A stretch of 38,520 nucleotides of DNA from Nitrospira sp. (lineage in GTDB: Bacteria; Nitrospirota; Nitrospiria; Nitrospirales; Nitrospiraceae). The position numbers were made by a program, and so were the translations under genes. The stretch spans positions 71,261 to 109,780 of the forward strand of contig SWDH01000040.1 of NCBI GenBank assembly GCA_005116945.1. Reading direction: 5' to 3'. Below, one piece after another: positions 25,770 to 33,999 of this stretch (position 1 is the first letter of the stretch; each line of letters begins with the position of its first letter). A model generated the notes under the pieces. That model saw nothing but the letters and a program-made list of their open reading frames with translations, made no database searches and was not told the DNA's origin.

Positions 25770-27020
25770 TTAAGCCTCGGGTTTTCTAAAGAGCAGGCAG
25801 GCATTGACTCCACCGAATCCAAATGAATTTGACAGTGCGACTGTCACTGCGGCCGGCCTCGCCCTGTGCGGAATATAGTCCAAATCGCAGGCAGGATCTG
25901 GATGATCCAAGTTGATCGTCGGGGGAAGTATCCCGTGGTGAAGCGCCAGTACGCTAAACACCGCTTCAATCCCACCAGCTGCTCCGAGTAAGTGGCCGGT
26001 CATTGACTTGGTCGAACTCACCGGAATGCGGGAGGCGTGGTCCCCGAACACCTGCTTGATAGCCTTGGTCTCAATCGCGTCCGCCATCGTCGACGTGCCA
26101 TGCGCGTTGATGTAGCCGACCTGGCCCTTGCCGATGCCGGCGTCCTTGAGCGCCAGCTCCATACACCGGACTGCGCCCTCTCCTTCTTCTGACGGGGCCG
26201 TGATATGGTATGCATCGCTGTTCATCCCATAGCCGATGAGTTCGGCATAGATCCGAACCCCGCGCCGACGTGCATGGTCCAATTCTTCCAAGACGACCAC
26301 TCCGGCGCCTTCGCCGAGCACGAACCCGTCGCGGTCTTTATCGAACGGCCGACTCGCTTTCGTCGGCTCGTCGTTACGAAACGACAAGGCTTTCGACGCG
26401 GCAAATCCTGCAACCCCCAACGGGGTAATGGCTGCTTCCGCCCCGCCCGCAATCATGACATCAGCATCGCCAGCCTGAATCAATCGATAGGCGTCACCGA
26501 TACAGTGGTTGCCCGTTGCACAAGCCGTCACCGCGCAGGAGTTCGGCCCTTTGGCGCCCAGTCTGATCGCCACCTGCCCCGAGGCCAGGTTGATGATGGT
26601 CATCGGAATGAAAAATGGCGAGACGCGCCCGGGGCCTTTTTCCTGCAGAATCTTATGGTAGTGCTCGATCGAGCCAAGCCCACCGATACCCGACCCGATG
26701 TACACACCGACTCGCATCGCCTCTTCCGGCGCCACGGTGAACCCCGCATCATCCACTGCCAGCTGGGCAGCGCCCACGGCGTAATGGATGAACGTGTCCA
26801 TCTTTTTGATGTCTTTTTTCTCGATGAATTGGGCCGGATCGAAGTCTTTCACTTCACCGGCGATTTGGGCTTCGTAGGCGGCAGGGTCGAATTTCGTGAT
26901 TCGACCGATCCCGGATTCACCGGCACAGATGGCCTTCCACGTTTTTTCGACACCCGTCCCCAGAGGTGTGATCACCCCCAGACCGGTCACCACTATCCGT
27001 CTGGTCGAACGAGTACTCAT
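25770..27020 (-). CDS. fabF: Beta-ketoacyl-ACP synthase II
   Basis: FabF condenses malonyl-ACP with acyl-ACP in fatty-acid elongation. The 416-residue thiolase-fold enzyme has its active-site cysteine in VTACATGNH, and the two catalytic histidines in NAHGTST and MTGHLLGAAG. A C-terminal GFGGVNAC loop is present. It starts 17 bp after acpP, the classical arrangement, and is the penultimate gene before rnc. Confidence 0.96.
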   Translation of the reverse strand: MSTRSTRRIVVTGLGVITPLGTGVEKTWKAICAGESGIGRITKFDPAAYEAQIAGEVKDFDPAQFIEKKDIKKMDTFIHYAVGAAQLAVDDAGFTVAPEEAMRVGVYIGSGIGGLGSIEHYHKILQEKGPGRVSPFFIPMTIINLASGQVAIRLGAKGPNSCAVTACATGNHCIGDAYRLIQAGDADVMIAGGAEAAITPLGVAGFAASKALSFRNDEPTKASRPFDKDRDGFVLGEGAGVVVLEELDHARRRGVRIYAELIGYGMNSDAYHITAPSEEGEGAVRCMELALKDAGIGKGQVGYINAHGTSTMADAIETKAIKQVFGDHASRIPVSSTKSMTGHLLGAAGGIEAVFSVLALHHGILPPTINLDHPDPACDLDYIPHRARPAAVTVALSNSFGFGGVNACLLFRKPEA

Positions 27021-27036
27021 CGCGTCCTAATAACCG

Positions 27037-27270
27037 CTAGGCCTTTTCCTTAATGTAGTCCAACGCTTTCCCGACCGTCAGAATCTTTTCTGCGTCCTCG
27101 TCTGGAATCTCGATGCCAAATTCTTCTTCGAGAGCCATCACCAGCTCAACAGTATCGAGCGAGTCAGCGCCAAGGTCTTCCACGAAACTGGCTTCGGGCG
27201 TGACCTCGTCCTCTTCGACTCCGAGCTGCTCTCCAATAATTTTTTTCACCCGTTCATCTACAGTACCCAT
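27037..27270 (-). CDS. acpP: Acyl carrier protein
   Basis: A 77-residue carrier of acyl chains during fatty-acid synthesis. The phosphopantetheine serine lies in [17 protein letters not shown], and the acidic helices are typical. I start at ATG 27270 because [18 protein letters not shown] aligns with the usual ACP N-terminus and GGAGG lies upstream. A second in-frame ATG at 27294, also with its own AAGGAGGA site, would add eight residues. The gene lies between fabG and fabF. Confidence 0.95.
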   Translation of the reverse strand: MGTVDERVKKIIGEQLGVEEDEVTPEASFVEDLGADSLDTVELVMALEEEFGIEIPDEDAEKILTVGKALDYIKEKA

Positions 27271-27361
27271 TGATTTCCCTGCCTCCTTCCCCATCTTAGA
27301 TCCTCCTTCTTGCTGCAAATCTGTCGTCGCAGCATCTTACAATACTCTGTCCACAGAGTCG

Positions 27362-28105
27362 TCAGGGCATCAACATCCCACCGTTCACATGCAACACGTG
27401 TCCGGTGATATAGGCTGCCTCGTCCGACACAAGAAAGCGCACTGCCGCGGCAATATCGGCCGGCGTACCCAATCGTCCCAACGGAATTTGCTTTTGGAGT
27501 GTGTCTTTCACCTCCGTCGACAATCCCTGCGTCATGGCGGTGTCGATGAATCCTGGAGCCACCGCGTTCACAGTCACGGCCCGGCTCGCATATTCCCGCG
27601 CCACCGTCTTGGTGAGTCCAATCACCGCCGCCTTCGATGCCGCGTAATTGGCCTGGCCCACATTACCCATCACGCCGACGATCGAGGCAATGTTGACGAT
27701 ACGACCATACCGCTGCTTGGTCATCGGGAGCAAGGCCGCCTTGATGCAATTGAACGTCCCGGTCAAATTGACTTGCAGCACGAGGTTCCAATCTTCTTCC
27801 TTCATCCGCAACAACAGCCCGTCGCGGGTAATCCCGGCATTGTTCACCAGAATGTCGACCTTCCCCCACGCCTTGATCACCTGATCGACCATGGCTTTAG
27901 TCTCGGTGGCGTCCGCCACGTTGACTTTGATGTTCAGCGCCTTGCGCCCCAACTGCTCCACTCCTGCAACCGTGTCTTTCGACCGGCTTGGATCAAGATC
28001 GGCGACCACAATATCAGCCCCGGCTTGCGCCAATGCTTCTGCGATCGCCCGGCCGATTCCTTGCGCCGCCCCTGTCACAATCGCTACTTTACCTTGAAGT
28101 GACAT
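27362..28105 (-). CDS. fabG: 3-oxoacyl-ACP reductase FabG
   Basis: The NADPH-dependent ketoreductase of fatty-acid synthesis, a 247-residue short-chain dehydrogenase. The Rossmann motif TGAAQGIG lies near 12-19, NNAGI near 87-91, a catalytic serine in IASIVG, and YAASK with catalytic Tyr and Lys near 152-156. ATG 28105 follows GAGGAGC at good spacing. A GTG at 28120 would place that site inside the coding region. It is separated from fabD by repeat copy 2 and precedes acpP by 91 bp. Confidence 0.95.
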   Translation of the reverse strand: MSLQGKVAIVTGAAQGIGRAIAEALAQAGADIVVADLDPSRSKDTVAGVEQLGRKALNIKVNVADATETKAMVDQVIKAWGKVDILVNNAGITRDGLLLRMKEEDWNLVLQVNLTGTFNCIKAALLPMTKQRYGRIVNIASIVGVMGNVGQANYAASKAAVIGLTKTVAREYASRAVTVNAVAPGFIDTAMTQGLSTEVKDTLQKQIPLGRLGTPADIAAAVRFLVSDEAAYITGHVLHVNGGMLMP

Positions 28106-28130
28106 CCGCTTGCTCCTCACATACCTTCAC

Positions 28131-28252
28131 CAGGATGCTGAAAAAGTCCGCCAGCTTCGTTCTCGCATCGCTCAGAGGCTCAACGTACCGAAGCGTAGGC
28201 CTCGCCTCTTCGCTCACTGCGGCCTTACTGGACAGCCTTTTTGAGCATCCTG
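28131..28252. repeat. Dispersed palindromic element, copy 2 (122 bp)
   Basis: Starts CAGGATGCTGAAAAAGTCCG and ends CCTTTTTGAGCATCCTG, in the opposite orientation to copies 1, 3 and 4. It shares GTTCTCGCATCGCTCAGAGG (reverse of the common 3' part). It lies between fabD and fabG, 26 bp upstream of the fabG ATG. Confidence 0.92.
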
Positions 28253-28329
28253 CGAGTGTGTTTCCCCCTCGTTCAAAACGTATTGGCCATCGTAGGTCTG
28301 CTGTCCCACAATGGCTTACCTATAGCCTG

Positions 28330-29289
28330 TTACGCGCTCAACGCAGCGCGGGTCGCCTCGAGCGACTTAGGATCATAGACATTCATGGTCACTGCATCCG
28401 GAAGAATCCGTTTGATCAAGCCGCTCAACACTGTCCCAGGCCCAACTTCGACAAAGGTCGTCACACCCATCGCAGCCATGGCCTTCACCGAATCTTCCCA
28501 GAGCACCGACGAGGGAAGTTGTCGTATCAGCGAGGCTTGAATGTCACCCGCCTTCGTAAGGGCTCTGGCTTCGGCATTGGTAATCAACGGCACCTTGAGA
28601 TCAGACCAGGTGATCGCCGCCAAATCTCCAGCGAGTCGATCGGCCGCTTTCTGCATCAGCGGCGTATGCACCGGCACACTGACGGGAAGTATGATCGCCT
28701 TCTTGCAGCCCTTGGCCTTTGCCAGCTCAATAGCCCGCTCCACGGCAGCCTTTTCCCCGGCAATGACGATCTGGCCGGGCGAATTGAAATTGGCCGGAGC
28801 CACAACTCCCACAGATGACGCGTCACGACATACCTCTCTCACCACGTCCGCCGTGAGGCCAAGCAGCGCGGTGACAAGTCCGGTTCCTGGCAATACCGCT
28901 TCGGCCATATAACGACCCCGCTTCTGTACGATCGCCACCGCCTCAGGATAAGTCATTCCCCCGGCGGCAACAAGAGCCGAGTATTCACCCAAGCTATGAC
29001 CGGCCACTGCGAGCGACGTGATGCCCAATGGCTTGAACGCATGGAGCGCGGCGATACTACTCACCAACAAGGCAGGCTGAGTATATTCCGTGAGGTTCAA
29101 TCGTTCCACTGGTCCCTCAAAACACAGGGCAGCAATGTCATATCCCAATACCAACGAGGCCTCATCGTACACACTCCTGATACCCGGGTAAGCCTCAGCC
29201 AGCGCTTTCCCCATCCCAACTGACTGAGATCCCTGACCTGGGAAGATCAATCCAATTCCACGTGACTGTGTCGGCTGGAGAGTTGTCAT
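28330..29289 (-). CDS. fabD: Malonyl-CoA:ACP transacylase
   Basis: FabD loads malonyl groups onto ACP. The 319-residue enzyme has an N-terminal FPGQGSQSVGMGKAL segment, the catalytic serine in GHSLGEYSALVAAG, and the catalytic histidine in VPVHTPLM. The ATG at 29289 lacks a clear ribosome site. A good -35 and a stem-loop lie in the upstream gap, so it may start its own transcript within the fab cluster. Confidence 0.95.
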   Translation of the reverse strand: MTTLQPTQSRGIGLIFPGQGSQSVGMGKALAEAYPGIRSVYDEASLVLGYDIAALCFEGPVERLNLTEYTQPALLVSSIAALHAFKPLGITSLAVAGHSLGEYSALVAAGGMTYPEAVAIVQKRGRYMAEAVLPGTGLVTALLGLTADVVREVCRDASSVGVVAPANFNSPGQIVIAGEKAAVERAIELAKAKGCKKAIILPVSVPVHTPLMQKAADRLAGDLAAITWSDLKVPLITNAEARALTKAGDIQASLIRQLPSSVLWEDSVKAMAAMGVTTFVEVGPGTVLSGLIKRILPDAVTMNVYDPKSLEATRAALSA

Positions 29290-29343
29290 ACTACTGAGGT
29301 GGTTATACGAGGCTGCCAGTTACGCTCATAAGTCGTGGTGCTT

Positions 29344-29368
29344 CAGCCGGAATAGACCCACCCGGCTG
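29344..29368 (-). promoter_or_regulatory. Stem-loop in the fabD leader
   Basis: CAGCCGG (29344-29350) and CCGGCTG (29362-29368) form a perfect 7-bp stem with an 11-base loop, located where a transcript from the promoter at 29382-29410 would begin. Role unknown; perhaps mRNA stability. Confidence 0.45.
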
Positions 29369-29381
29369 TCCCAGGGGGTTA

Positions 29382-29410
29382 GATATCGTCGAATTTCCCT
29401 TGAATGTCAA
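29382..29410 (-). promoter_or_regulatory. Possible fabD promoter
   Basis: On the minus strand a perfect TTGACA (29410-29405), a 17-bp spacer and GATATC (29387-29382), about 90 bp before ATG 29289. The -10 box is a moderate match. Confidence 0.45.
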
Positions 29411-29431
29411 CGGGAAAAAGTTCTGGAAAGC

Positions 29432-29501
29432 CGTCAGCGGTCAGCCCTCAGCCCTCAGCCCTCAGCAAGAATTTCCGATTCTGGAGCTGACAGCTGATCG
29501 C
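29432..29501. repeat. Heptad repeat locus between fabD and fabH (TCAGC type)
   Basis: Five 7-bp units at 29432-29466 (CGTCAGC, GGTCAGC, then CCTCAGC three times). About 20 bp further come inverted units of the GCTGANN type (29486-29499). The two sides can pair into a hairpin. Confidence 0.8.
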
Positions 29502-29509
29502 TTCGTCCG

Positions 29510-30484
29510 CTACCACCTGATAAGCGCGGATGCCCACGTAAGCCCCGCACCAAACGCACCTAGCATGACAAGACTTCCTTCTTTGATCCGCCCCTGCTGC
29601 ACCGCTTCATCCAAGGCAATGGGAATCGAGGCCGCTGACGTATTTCCATATCGATCGAGATTGAGCATCACTTTCTCTGACGGGAGCCCAAGACGTTCAG
29701 CCACCGCCCTGAGAATGCGCACATTCGCTTGATGTGGCACATACAGGTCGAGATCCTCAACGCGAAGATGATTGGCCGCCAACGTTTCCCGCGCGACTTC
29801 TTCCAAAGTCCGAACCGCTACCTTGAACGTCTCGTTCCCCTTCATCTTGATATATTGCATCCGTTCCGCCACAACCTTTTCGGAAGGTGGTAGACGTGAT
29901 CCCCCTCCTGGCACCGCAATCAAGTCGCAGAGCGCGCCGTCGGAACGAAGATGCGTAGACAGGATGCCACGGTCGTTCTCACTGGCGCTGATGACTGCTG
30001 CTCCGGCCCCATCACCAAATAGAATACAGGTATTGCGATCGGTCCAGTCGAGAATGGCCGACATCACTTCCGACCCGACGATCAACACATGGCGCATGCC
30101 GGTTTTCACATACGCATCCGCCACCGATAACGCATAGACGAACCCGCAACAGGCGGCTGACAGGTCACAGGCTGCTGCGCGCGTCGCCCCCAATCGATGT
30201 TGAATCAAACAAGCGGTGGCAGGAATCGGATAGTCGCCGGTGCAGGTGGCCAACAGAATAAGGTCGAGATCGACCGCACTCACCCCCGCAGCCTTTAACG
30301 CTTGCTCTGCTGCCTTGATCGCCAGATCAGAACAGGCTTCCCCGGGGCCGGCAACATGCCGTTCGCGAATTCCGGTCCGGTCGACAATCCACTCGTCCGA
30401 GGTCGCGACCATCTGTTCGAGATCGGCATTAGTCAGTACCTTAGTCGGTACATACGACCCTGTCCCTGAGATGCGGGCTCTCAT
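29510..30484 (-). CDS. fabH: Beta-ketoacyl-ACP synthase III
   Basis: FabH starts fatty-acid chains by condensing acetyl-CoA with malonyl-ACP. The 324-residue protein has the catalytic cysteine in the DLSAACCGFVYAL segment, the histidine in VPHQANVRI and the asparagine in RYGNTSAASI. It overlaps plsX by ATGA, and GAGGA lies nine bases before ATG 30484. The order plsX-fabH-fabD-fabG-acpP-fabF is the conserved fatty-acid cluster. Confidence 0.96.
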   Translation of the reverse strand: MRARISGTGSYVPTKVLTNADLEQMVATSDEWIVDRTGIRERHVAGPGEACSDLAIKAAEQALKAAGVSAVDLDLILLATCTGDYPIPATACLIQHRLGATRAAACDLSAACCGFVYALSVADAYVKTGMRHVLIVGSEVMSAILDWTDRNTCILFGDGAGAAVISASENDRGILSTHLRSDGALCDLIAVPGGGSRLPPSEKVVAERMQYIKMKGNETFKVAVRTLEEVARETLAANHLRVEDLDLYVPHQANVRILRAVAERLGLPSEKVMLNLDRYGNTSAASIPIALDEAVQQGRIKEGSLVMLGAFGAGLTWASALIRW

Positions 30485-31506
30485 GACGGTGTATCCTCAG
30501 TCGGCTTGGCTTGTGAAACACTCTCTTCAATATCGCGTTGGATCAACTCATCGACACGACTTTCTGCCAATCCCTTTGCCCGTCTGATCGCATTCTTGAT
30601 CGCCTTGGCGGACGAACGGCCATGGCAGATCATGGTAATGCCATTGACGCCCAGGAGCGGCGCGCCGCCGAATTCCGCGTAATCAATTTTCTTCTTGAGG
30701 TTCAGCAGCGGCTTGGCAATGAGCGGGTAGGCCAAGCGGCCCAAGAAGGACCCCGAGATCTCCTTGATCAACAACTTCTTGATCGTATCCGCCACTCCCT
30801 CGGAAATTTTCAGCGCGACGTTTCCAATGAAGCCATCACACACCACCACGTCCGCGCTCCCGCTGTACACATCGCGGCCCTCGATATTCCCGATGAAGTT
30901 GAGCGAACTGGCTTTAAGGAGCTTGAACGCCTCCTTCGTGACCTCATTCCCTTTGCTGTCTTCTTCCCCGATACTCAACAGTCCAATACGTGGGTTAGGC
31001 TTCCCAAAAAGATGCTTACCGTACTCGTTCCCCATGATCGCGAATTGGGCCAGATGCTGAGCCGAACAGTCCACATTGGCCCCCACATCCAACATGATCG
31101 CCGTACCGGTCAACGTGGGCAGACTTGTCGCGATCGCCGGGCGTTCCACACCTTTCGTCAGCCCTAGCACAAAGAACGACGCGACCATACTGGCGCCGGT
31201 GTTTCCAGGACTGACCACGGCGCTCGCCTCGCCGCTCTTGACTAGCTCAGTGGCAATCCAGATGGAGGAATTCCGCTTTTTGCGGGCAACGGTAGCCGGC
31301 GACTCGTGCATTTCGACGACTTGCGAAGCATGCCGAACAGAGAGTCGGGAATCCGTACAGCCGAGACGGCGACATTCAGCAGTGATCATCGCTTCGTCAC
31401 CGACCAACAGTACTTCGACATCACATTCTTGGGCAGCCTGGAGCGCCCCCTCAATAGCCGGGGCCGGTCCATGGTCACCGCCCATGACATCAAGCGCAAT
31501 CTTCAT
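30481..31506 (-). CDS. plsX: Phosphate acyltransferase PlsX
   Basis: PlsX makes acyl-phosphate from acyl-ACP for phospholipid synthesis. The 341-residue enzyme begins MKIALDVMGGDHGP, the family signature, and contains VSPGNTGA, LDVGAN and VVCDGFIGN. It is translationally coupled to fabH by a 4-bp overlap. Upstream is rpmF, separated by repeat copy 3 in a 274-bp gap. The usual rpmF-plsX-fabH linkage is therefore kept but stretched by the repeat. Confidence 0.96.
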   Translation of the reverse strand: MKIALDVMGGDHGPAPAIEGALQAAQECDVEVLLVGDEAMITAECRRLGCTDSRLSVRHASQVVEMHESPATVARKKRNSSIWIATELVKSGEASAVVSPGNTGASMVASFFVLGLTKGVERPAIATSLPTLTGTAIMLDVGANVDCSAQHLAQFAIMGNEYGKHLFGKPNPRIGLLSIGEEDSKGNEVTKEAFKLLKASSLNFIGNIEGRDVYSGSADVVVCDGFIGNVALKISEGVADTIKKLLIKEISGSFLGRLAYPLIAKPLLNLKKKIDYAEFGGAPLLGVNGITMICHGRSSAKAIKNAIRRAKGLAESRVDELIQRDIEESVSQAKPTEDTPS

Positions 31507-31654
31507 AGGGCTGCTGAGTGTTTATCGAACGATGACGTATCACGTGGCCGGAAAAGAAGAGCGACCGTTGCCACGCTATATGCGGCAGGAGTGTAGAGCA
31601 GTGGATTGATCGACGCAACAGGTAAACGGACATCATCCCGTCATGAGCCAGCCG

Positions 31655-31782
31655 AGCAGGCTATTCAAACAGACTGTCCAGCAAGGCCGCAACGAGCGAA
31701 GAGACGACGCGTACTCCGTCCCATATGTGGAGCCTCTGAACAACGTCAGAACGCCGCTGGCGGACTTTTTCAACAGCCTGCT
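31655..31782. repeat. Dispersed palindromic element, copy 3 (divergent, 128 bp)
   Basis: Ends are AGCAGGCTATTCAAACAG and TTTTTCAACAGCCTGCT, a variant of the termini in the other copies that remains self-complementary. The shared interior GTCCAGCAAGGCCGC and AGAACGCCGCTGGCGGAC is retained. Its last two bases lie in the rpmF stop codon. A variant terminus kept complementary on both sides suggests selection on pairing. Confidence 0.85.
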
Positions 31783-31966
31783 AGGACTCTTCGACCTGGA
31801 TGACCGCCTTGCCCTTGTACGTTCCGCAATGCAAGCAGGTGTAATGTGGCAGCTTGATCTCGTGGCACTGCGGACAGACGGACATGCCCGGCGGGGTGAT
31901 GCGCAACTTTTGTGTGCGCCGCTTGTCGCGTCGTTCTCGTGAATGTTTATGCTTCGGATTCGGCAT
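31781..31966 (-). CDS. rpmF: 50S ribosomal protein L32
   Basis: A 61-residue basic ribosomal protein of the large subunit. The N-terminus MPNPKHKHSRERRDKRR and the zinc-type cysteines in VCPQCHE and YTCLHCG are typical of C+ L32. AAGGAG precedes ATG 31966. It follows yceD by 37 bp, the conserved pairing. Its stop codon overlaps the end of repeat copy 3. Confidence 0.96.
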   Translation of the reverse strand: MPNPKHKHSRERRDKRRTQKLRITPPGMSVCPQCHEIKLPHYTCLHCGTYKGKAVIQVEES

Positions 31967-32003
31967 GGTAACTCCTTCTCACTCTCGATAGCAGACGGTC
32001 ACG

Positions 32004-32594
32004 CTATGATGCGGACGACCCTCCGGTCTTGTGTTTCATGCTCTGGACCACCCGAAATGTCGGGATCGGTGGTTCCTTGGCACACTGACAAGGTCCCTCA
32101 TTCAAGTTTTTTCCACATTGCGCACAGAGCCCCGCGCAGTCGTCACTGCAGAGCGGCTGCATCGGCGCGGACAGGATCACGTGTTCGCGCAACATAGGAG
32201 CCAGTTCCAACTGATTGCCCTGATAGTGATATTGATCGTCTAATTCCTCTTCAGATTCGGCCTCCACGACTTCCGCACGCCCTTTTCGTGGATCGATCCG
32301 CTTCGGATGACGCGGTGCCGACTTGGGCTCCTGGATAAAGGCCGCCCGAACAGAAAACGCCAGCGGATCTTCGTATTCTTTTAAGCACCGCACACATTCG
32401 CGGACGATCGTACCCTCCAGAACCCCCATCACGGCGACAAGCCCTTCGATATTGGTCAGGTCCAAACTCACAGCCAAGGGACCTGAGAGCAGCGCATCCT
32501 CCCCGGTGAGATCCAACTCTTCAGCCGTGACCTCACCGATCAGCGAGAGGCCATCGGCAGTGATATCAGCCAGCAGAGGCCTGAGCAGTTCCAT
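32004..32594 (-). CDS. YceD/DUF177 family protein
   Basis: A 196-residue DUF177 protein. The family is linked to 23S rRNA or ribosome metabolism and is usually encoded before rpmF, as here. The family's C-terminal motif is visible as two CxxC pairs around LCSDDCAGLCAQCGKN, and an upstream pair is CVRC in the middle. ATG 32594 is preferred as it gives MELLRPLLADITADG. ATG 32612 and TTG 32624 are in-frame alternatives with less suitable ribosome-site spacing. Confidence 0.8.
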   Translation of the reverse strand: MELLRPLLADITADGLSLIGEVTAEELDLTGEDALLSGPLAVSLDLTNIEGLVAVMGVLEGTIVRECVRCLKEYEDPLAFSVRAAFIQEPKSAPRHPKRIDPRKGRAEVVEAESEEELDDQYHYQGNQLELAPMLREHVILSAPMQPLCSDDCAGLCAQCGKNLNEGPCQCAKEPPIPTFRVVQSMKHKTGGSSAS

Positions 32595-32634
32595 CGTGGC
32601 ACCTACCTGCATTCCTCTCCCCAATGTGACCGGA

Positions 32635-32898
32635 TTATCGCTCTTCTGCGAAGCTGATGAGCGCGATGTGTCGAGCCCGCTTGACGGCAGCCGTCAATTC
32701 ACGCTGGTGTCTCATGCAATTGCCGGAGATACGCCGAGGAACAATCCGACCCCGCTCAGTGAGAAAGTTTCTCAGCAGCCCGACATCCTTAAAATCGATT
32801 GACCCTTTGTCGATACAAAATCGACAAGGCCGACGGCGTTGGAAAAACCGTCCACCACCGCCGCCGTCTCGGTCTCCGCCTTGTTGTTCACGTTCCAT
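32635..32898 (-). CDS. rpsR: 30S ribosomal protein S18
   Basis: An 87-residue small-subunit protein. After a Gly-rich N-terminal tail come [24 protein letters not shown] and [21 protein letters not shown], the conserved S18 core; the cysteines fit the zinc-binding type. GGGAGA precedes ATG 32898. Repeat copy 4 separates it from ssb. No rplI follows; the next gene is yceD. Confidence 0.96.
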   Translation of the reverse strand: MEREQQGGDRDGGGGGRFFQRRRPCRFCIDKGSIDFKDVGLLRNFLTERGRIVPRRISGNCMRHQRELTAAVKRARHIALISFAEER

Positions 32899-32996
32899 AA
32901 ACCATCTCCCTCTCTGTTAGCAGGCGGTGGAAAAACTCCGTTTATCCACAAACCGCCAATGAAATCTTCCATATGGTGCCGATGTCACAATAGTCT

Positions 32997-33118
32997 CAGG
33001 ATGCTCAAAAAGGCCGTCCAGCAAGGCCGCATCGAGCGAAACGGCGAAGCGTACGCTTCGGTACGTTGAGCCTTTGAGCGATGCGAGAACGCCGCTGGCG
33101 GAATTTTTCAGCATCCTG
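32997..33118. repeat. Dispersed palindromic element, copy 4 (122 bp)
   Basis: Starts CAGGATGCTCAAAAAGGCCG and ends TTTTTCAGCATCCTG. It shares long stretches with copy 2 in the opposite orientation, including the central TACGCTTCGGTACGTTGAGC. It ends one base before the ssb stop codon (33119-33121) and splits ssb from rpsR. Confidence 0.93.
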
Positions 33119-33520
33119 TTAAACGTGCTCGTCGGGTTCATACCCACCATCATCGTGCGCCGGAGCCTCAGCTCCACCGCCACCACCATCCTGACGTTTT
33201 GGCATGAACGTGACCGTTTGGGCCACCACCTCATGCTTACTGCGTTTCTGGCCGTCTTCCGTTTCCCACCGGCGCTGTTGGAGCCGCCCGTCAACGATGA
33301 TTCCGCTCCCCTTGCTAAGATACTGCCCGCAATGTTCCGCCTGCTTGCCGAACACGACAATGTCGACAAAGCAGACTTCTTCTTTCAACTCATCGCCCTG
33401 CTTGTACCGCCGACTGACCGCCAGGCCTAAGCTGGCCACCGGCGTCCCGTTCGGTGTATACCGCAGCTCAGGATTCCGCGTGAGGTTCCCGAGGAGAACA
33501 ACTTTGTTAAATCCGGCCAC
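33119..33520 (-). CDS. ssb: Single-stranded DNA-binding protein
   Basis: A 133-residue OB-fold protein that coats single-stranded DNA in replication and repair. Motifs are FNKVVLLGNLTRNPELRYTP, VDIVVFGKQAE and GSGIIVDGRL, followed by a Gly-rich linker. The C-terminal tip is acidic (GYEPDEHV) but lacks the common DDDIPF end. GTG 33520 is chosen because it follows GGAGG and gives the standard VAGFNKV beginning; it overlaps rpsF by 14 bp. Confidence 0.93.
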   Translation of the reverse strand: MAGFNKVVLLGNLTRNPELRYTPNGTPVASLGLAVSRRYKQGDELKEEVCFVDIVVFGKQAEHCGQYLSKGSGIIVDGRLQQRRWETEDGQKRSKHEVVAQTVTFMPKRQDGGGGGAEAPAHDDGGYEPDEHV

Positions 33521-33854
33521 CGGCGAACTCCTCCGATGCCGTCTCAATCGGCCGTGGCGGCACCAGCTCTTTTTTAAGGTGGACGGTCAAAAATTTGATA
33601 ATGGTGTCTTCAAGTCGATAGGATCGCTCTAATTCACCTACCGTGATGTTGGGCGCTCTGAAATAGAAGTAGACGTACGTGCCCTTGCGTTCCCGCTTCA
33701 CCTCGTAGGCGAGTTTCTTCTTACCCCAATTTTCAGATTTGATGAACTTTGCGCCGGTCTTCTCTGCCACCGCCTTCATCTTTTCGATCAAAGCAGTGGT
33801 CTCCTGGTCGGAGACAGACGCACGAATAATAAACAGAGACTCGTAGAGCTCCAT
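33507..33854 (-). CDS. rpsF: 30S ribosomal protein S6
   Basis: A 115-residue small-subunit protein that pairs with S18 in the ribosome. The N-terminus MELYESLFIIRASVSDQE and KSENWGKKKLAYEVKRERKGTYVYFYF are typical. AGGAGGA precedes ATG 33854. The leader carries two hairpins (33870-33930) that may be the S6:S18 autoregulatory site (inference). The truncated ychF lies just upstream. Confidence 0.95.
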   Translation of the reverse strand: MELYESLFIIRASVSDQETTALIEKMKAVAEKTGAKFIKSENWGKKKLAYEVKRERKGTYVYFYFRAPNITVGELERSYRLEDTIIKFLTVHLKKELVPPRPIETASEEFAGGRI

Positions 33855-33868
33855 GCAGCAATCCTCCT

Positions 33869-33927
33869 GGACAAAGGCCCCGAGACTAGCCCGGAGCGAG
33901 GTGTAGGCACGCTGGATTCAGCCAGCG
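33869..33927 (-). promoter_or_regulatory. Structured rpsF leader, possible S6:S18 binding site
   Basis: On the minus strand the leader contains CGCTGG-CTGAAT-CCAGCG (33927-33910). It is followed by a second possible stem GCTCCG/CGGGGC around a nine-base loop, before the ribosome site. S6:S18 complexes are known to bind rpsF leaders through a CCG-containing stem; a match to that motif is only suggested here. Confidence 0.35.
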
Positions 33928-33937
33928 CGAAGCGGTG

Positions 33938-33967
33938 AAGCTACCATAGGCCTCAAGAATGTGTCAA
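33938..33967 (-). promoter_or_regulatory. Possible rpsF promoter
   Basis: A perfect TTGACA (33967-33962), an 18-bp spacer and TAGCTT (33943-33938), between the truncated ychF and rpsF. The -10 box is weak. Confidence 0.4.
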
Positions 33968-33999
33968 CGAGTATGCCAGGATGTTCACCTCATCTCGTT

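Noticed and set aside
26205..27053. Plus-strand open frame of 282 codons opposite fabF
   Set aside because: Fully antisense to fabF and acpP end, with composition of a shadow frame.
27988..28818. Plus-strand open frame spanning repeat copy 2
   Set aside because: It runs across the repeat and antisense to fabG and fabD; no protein family features.
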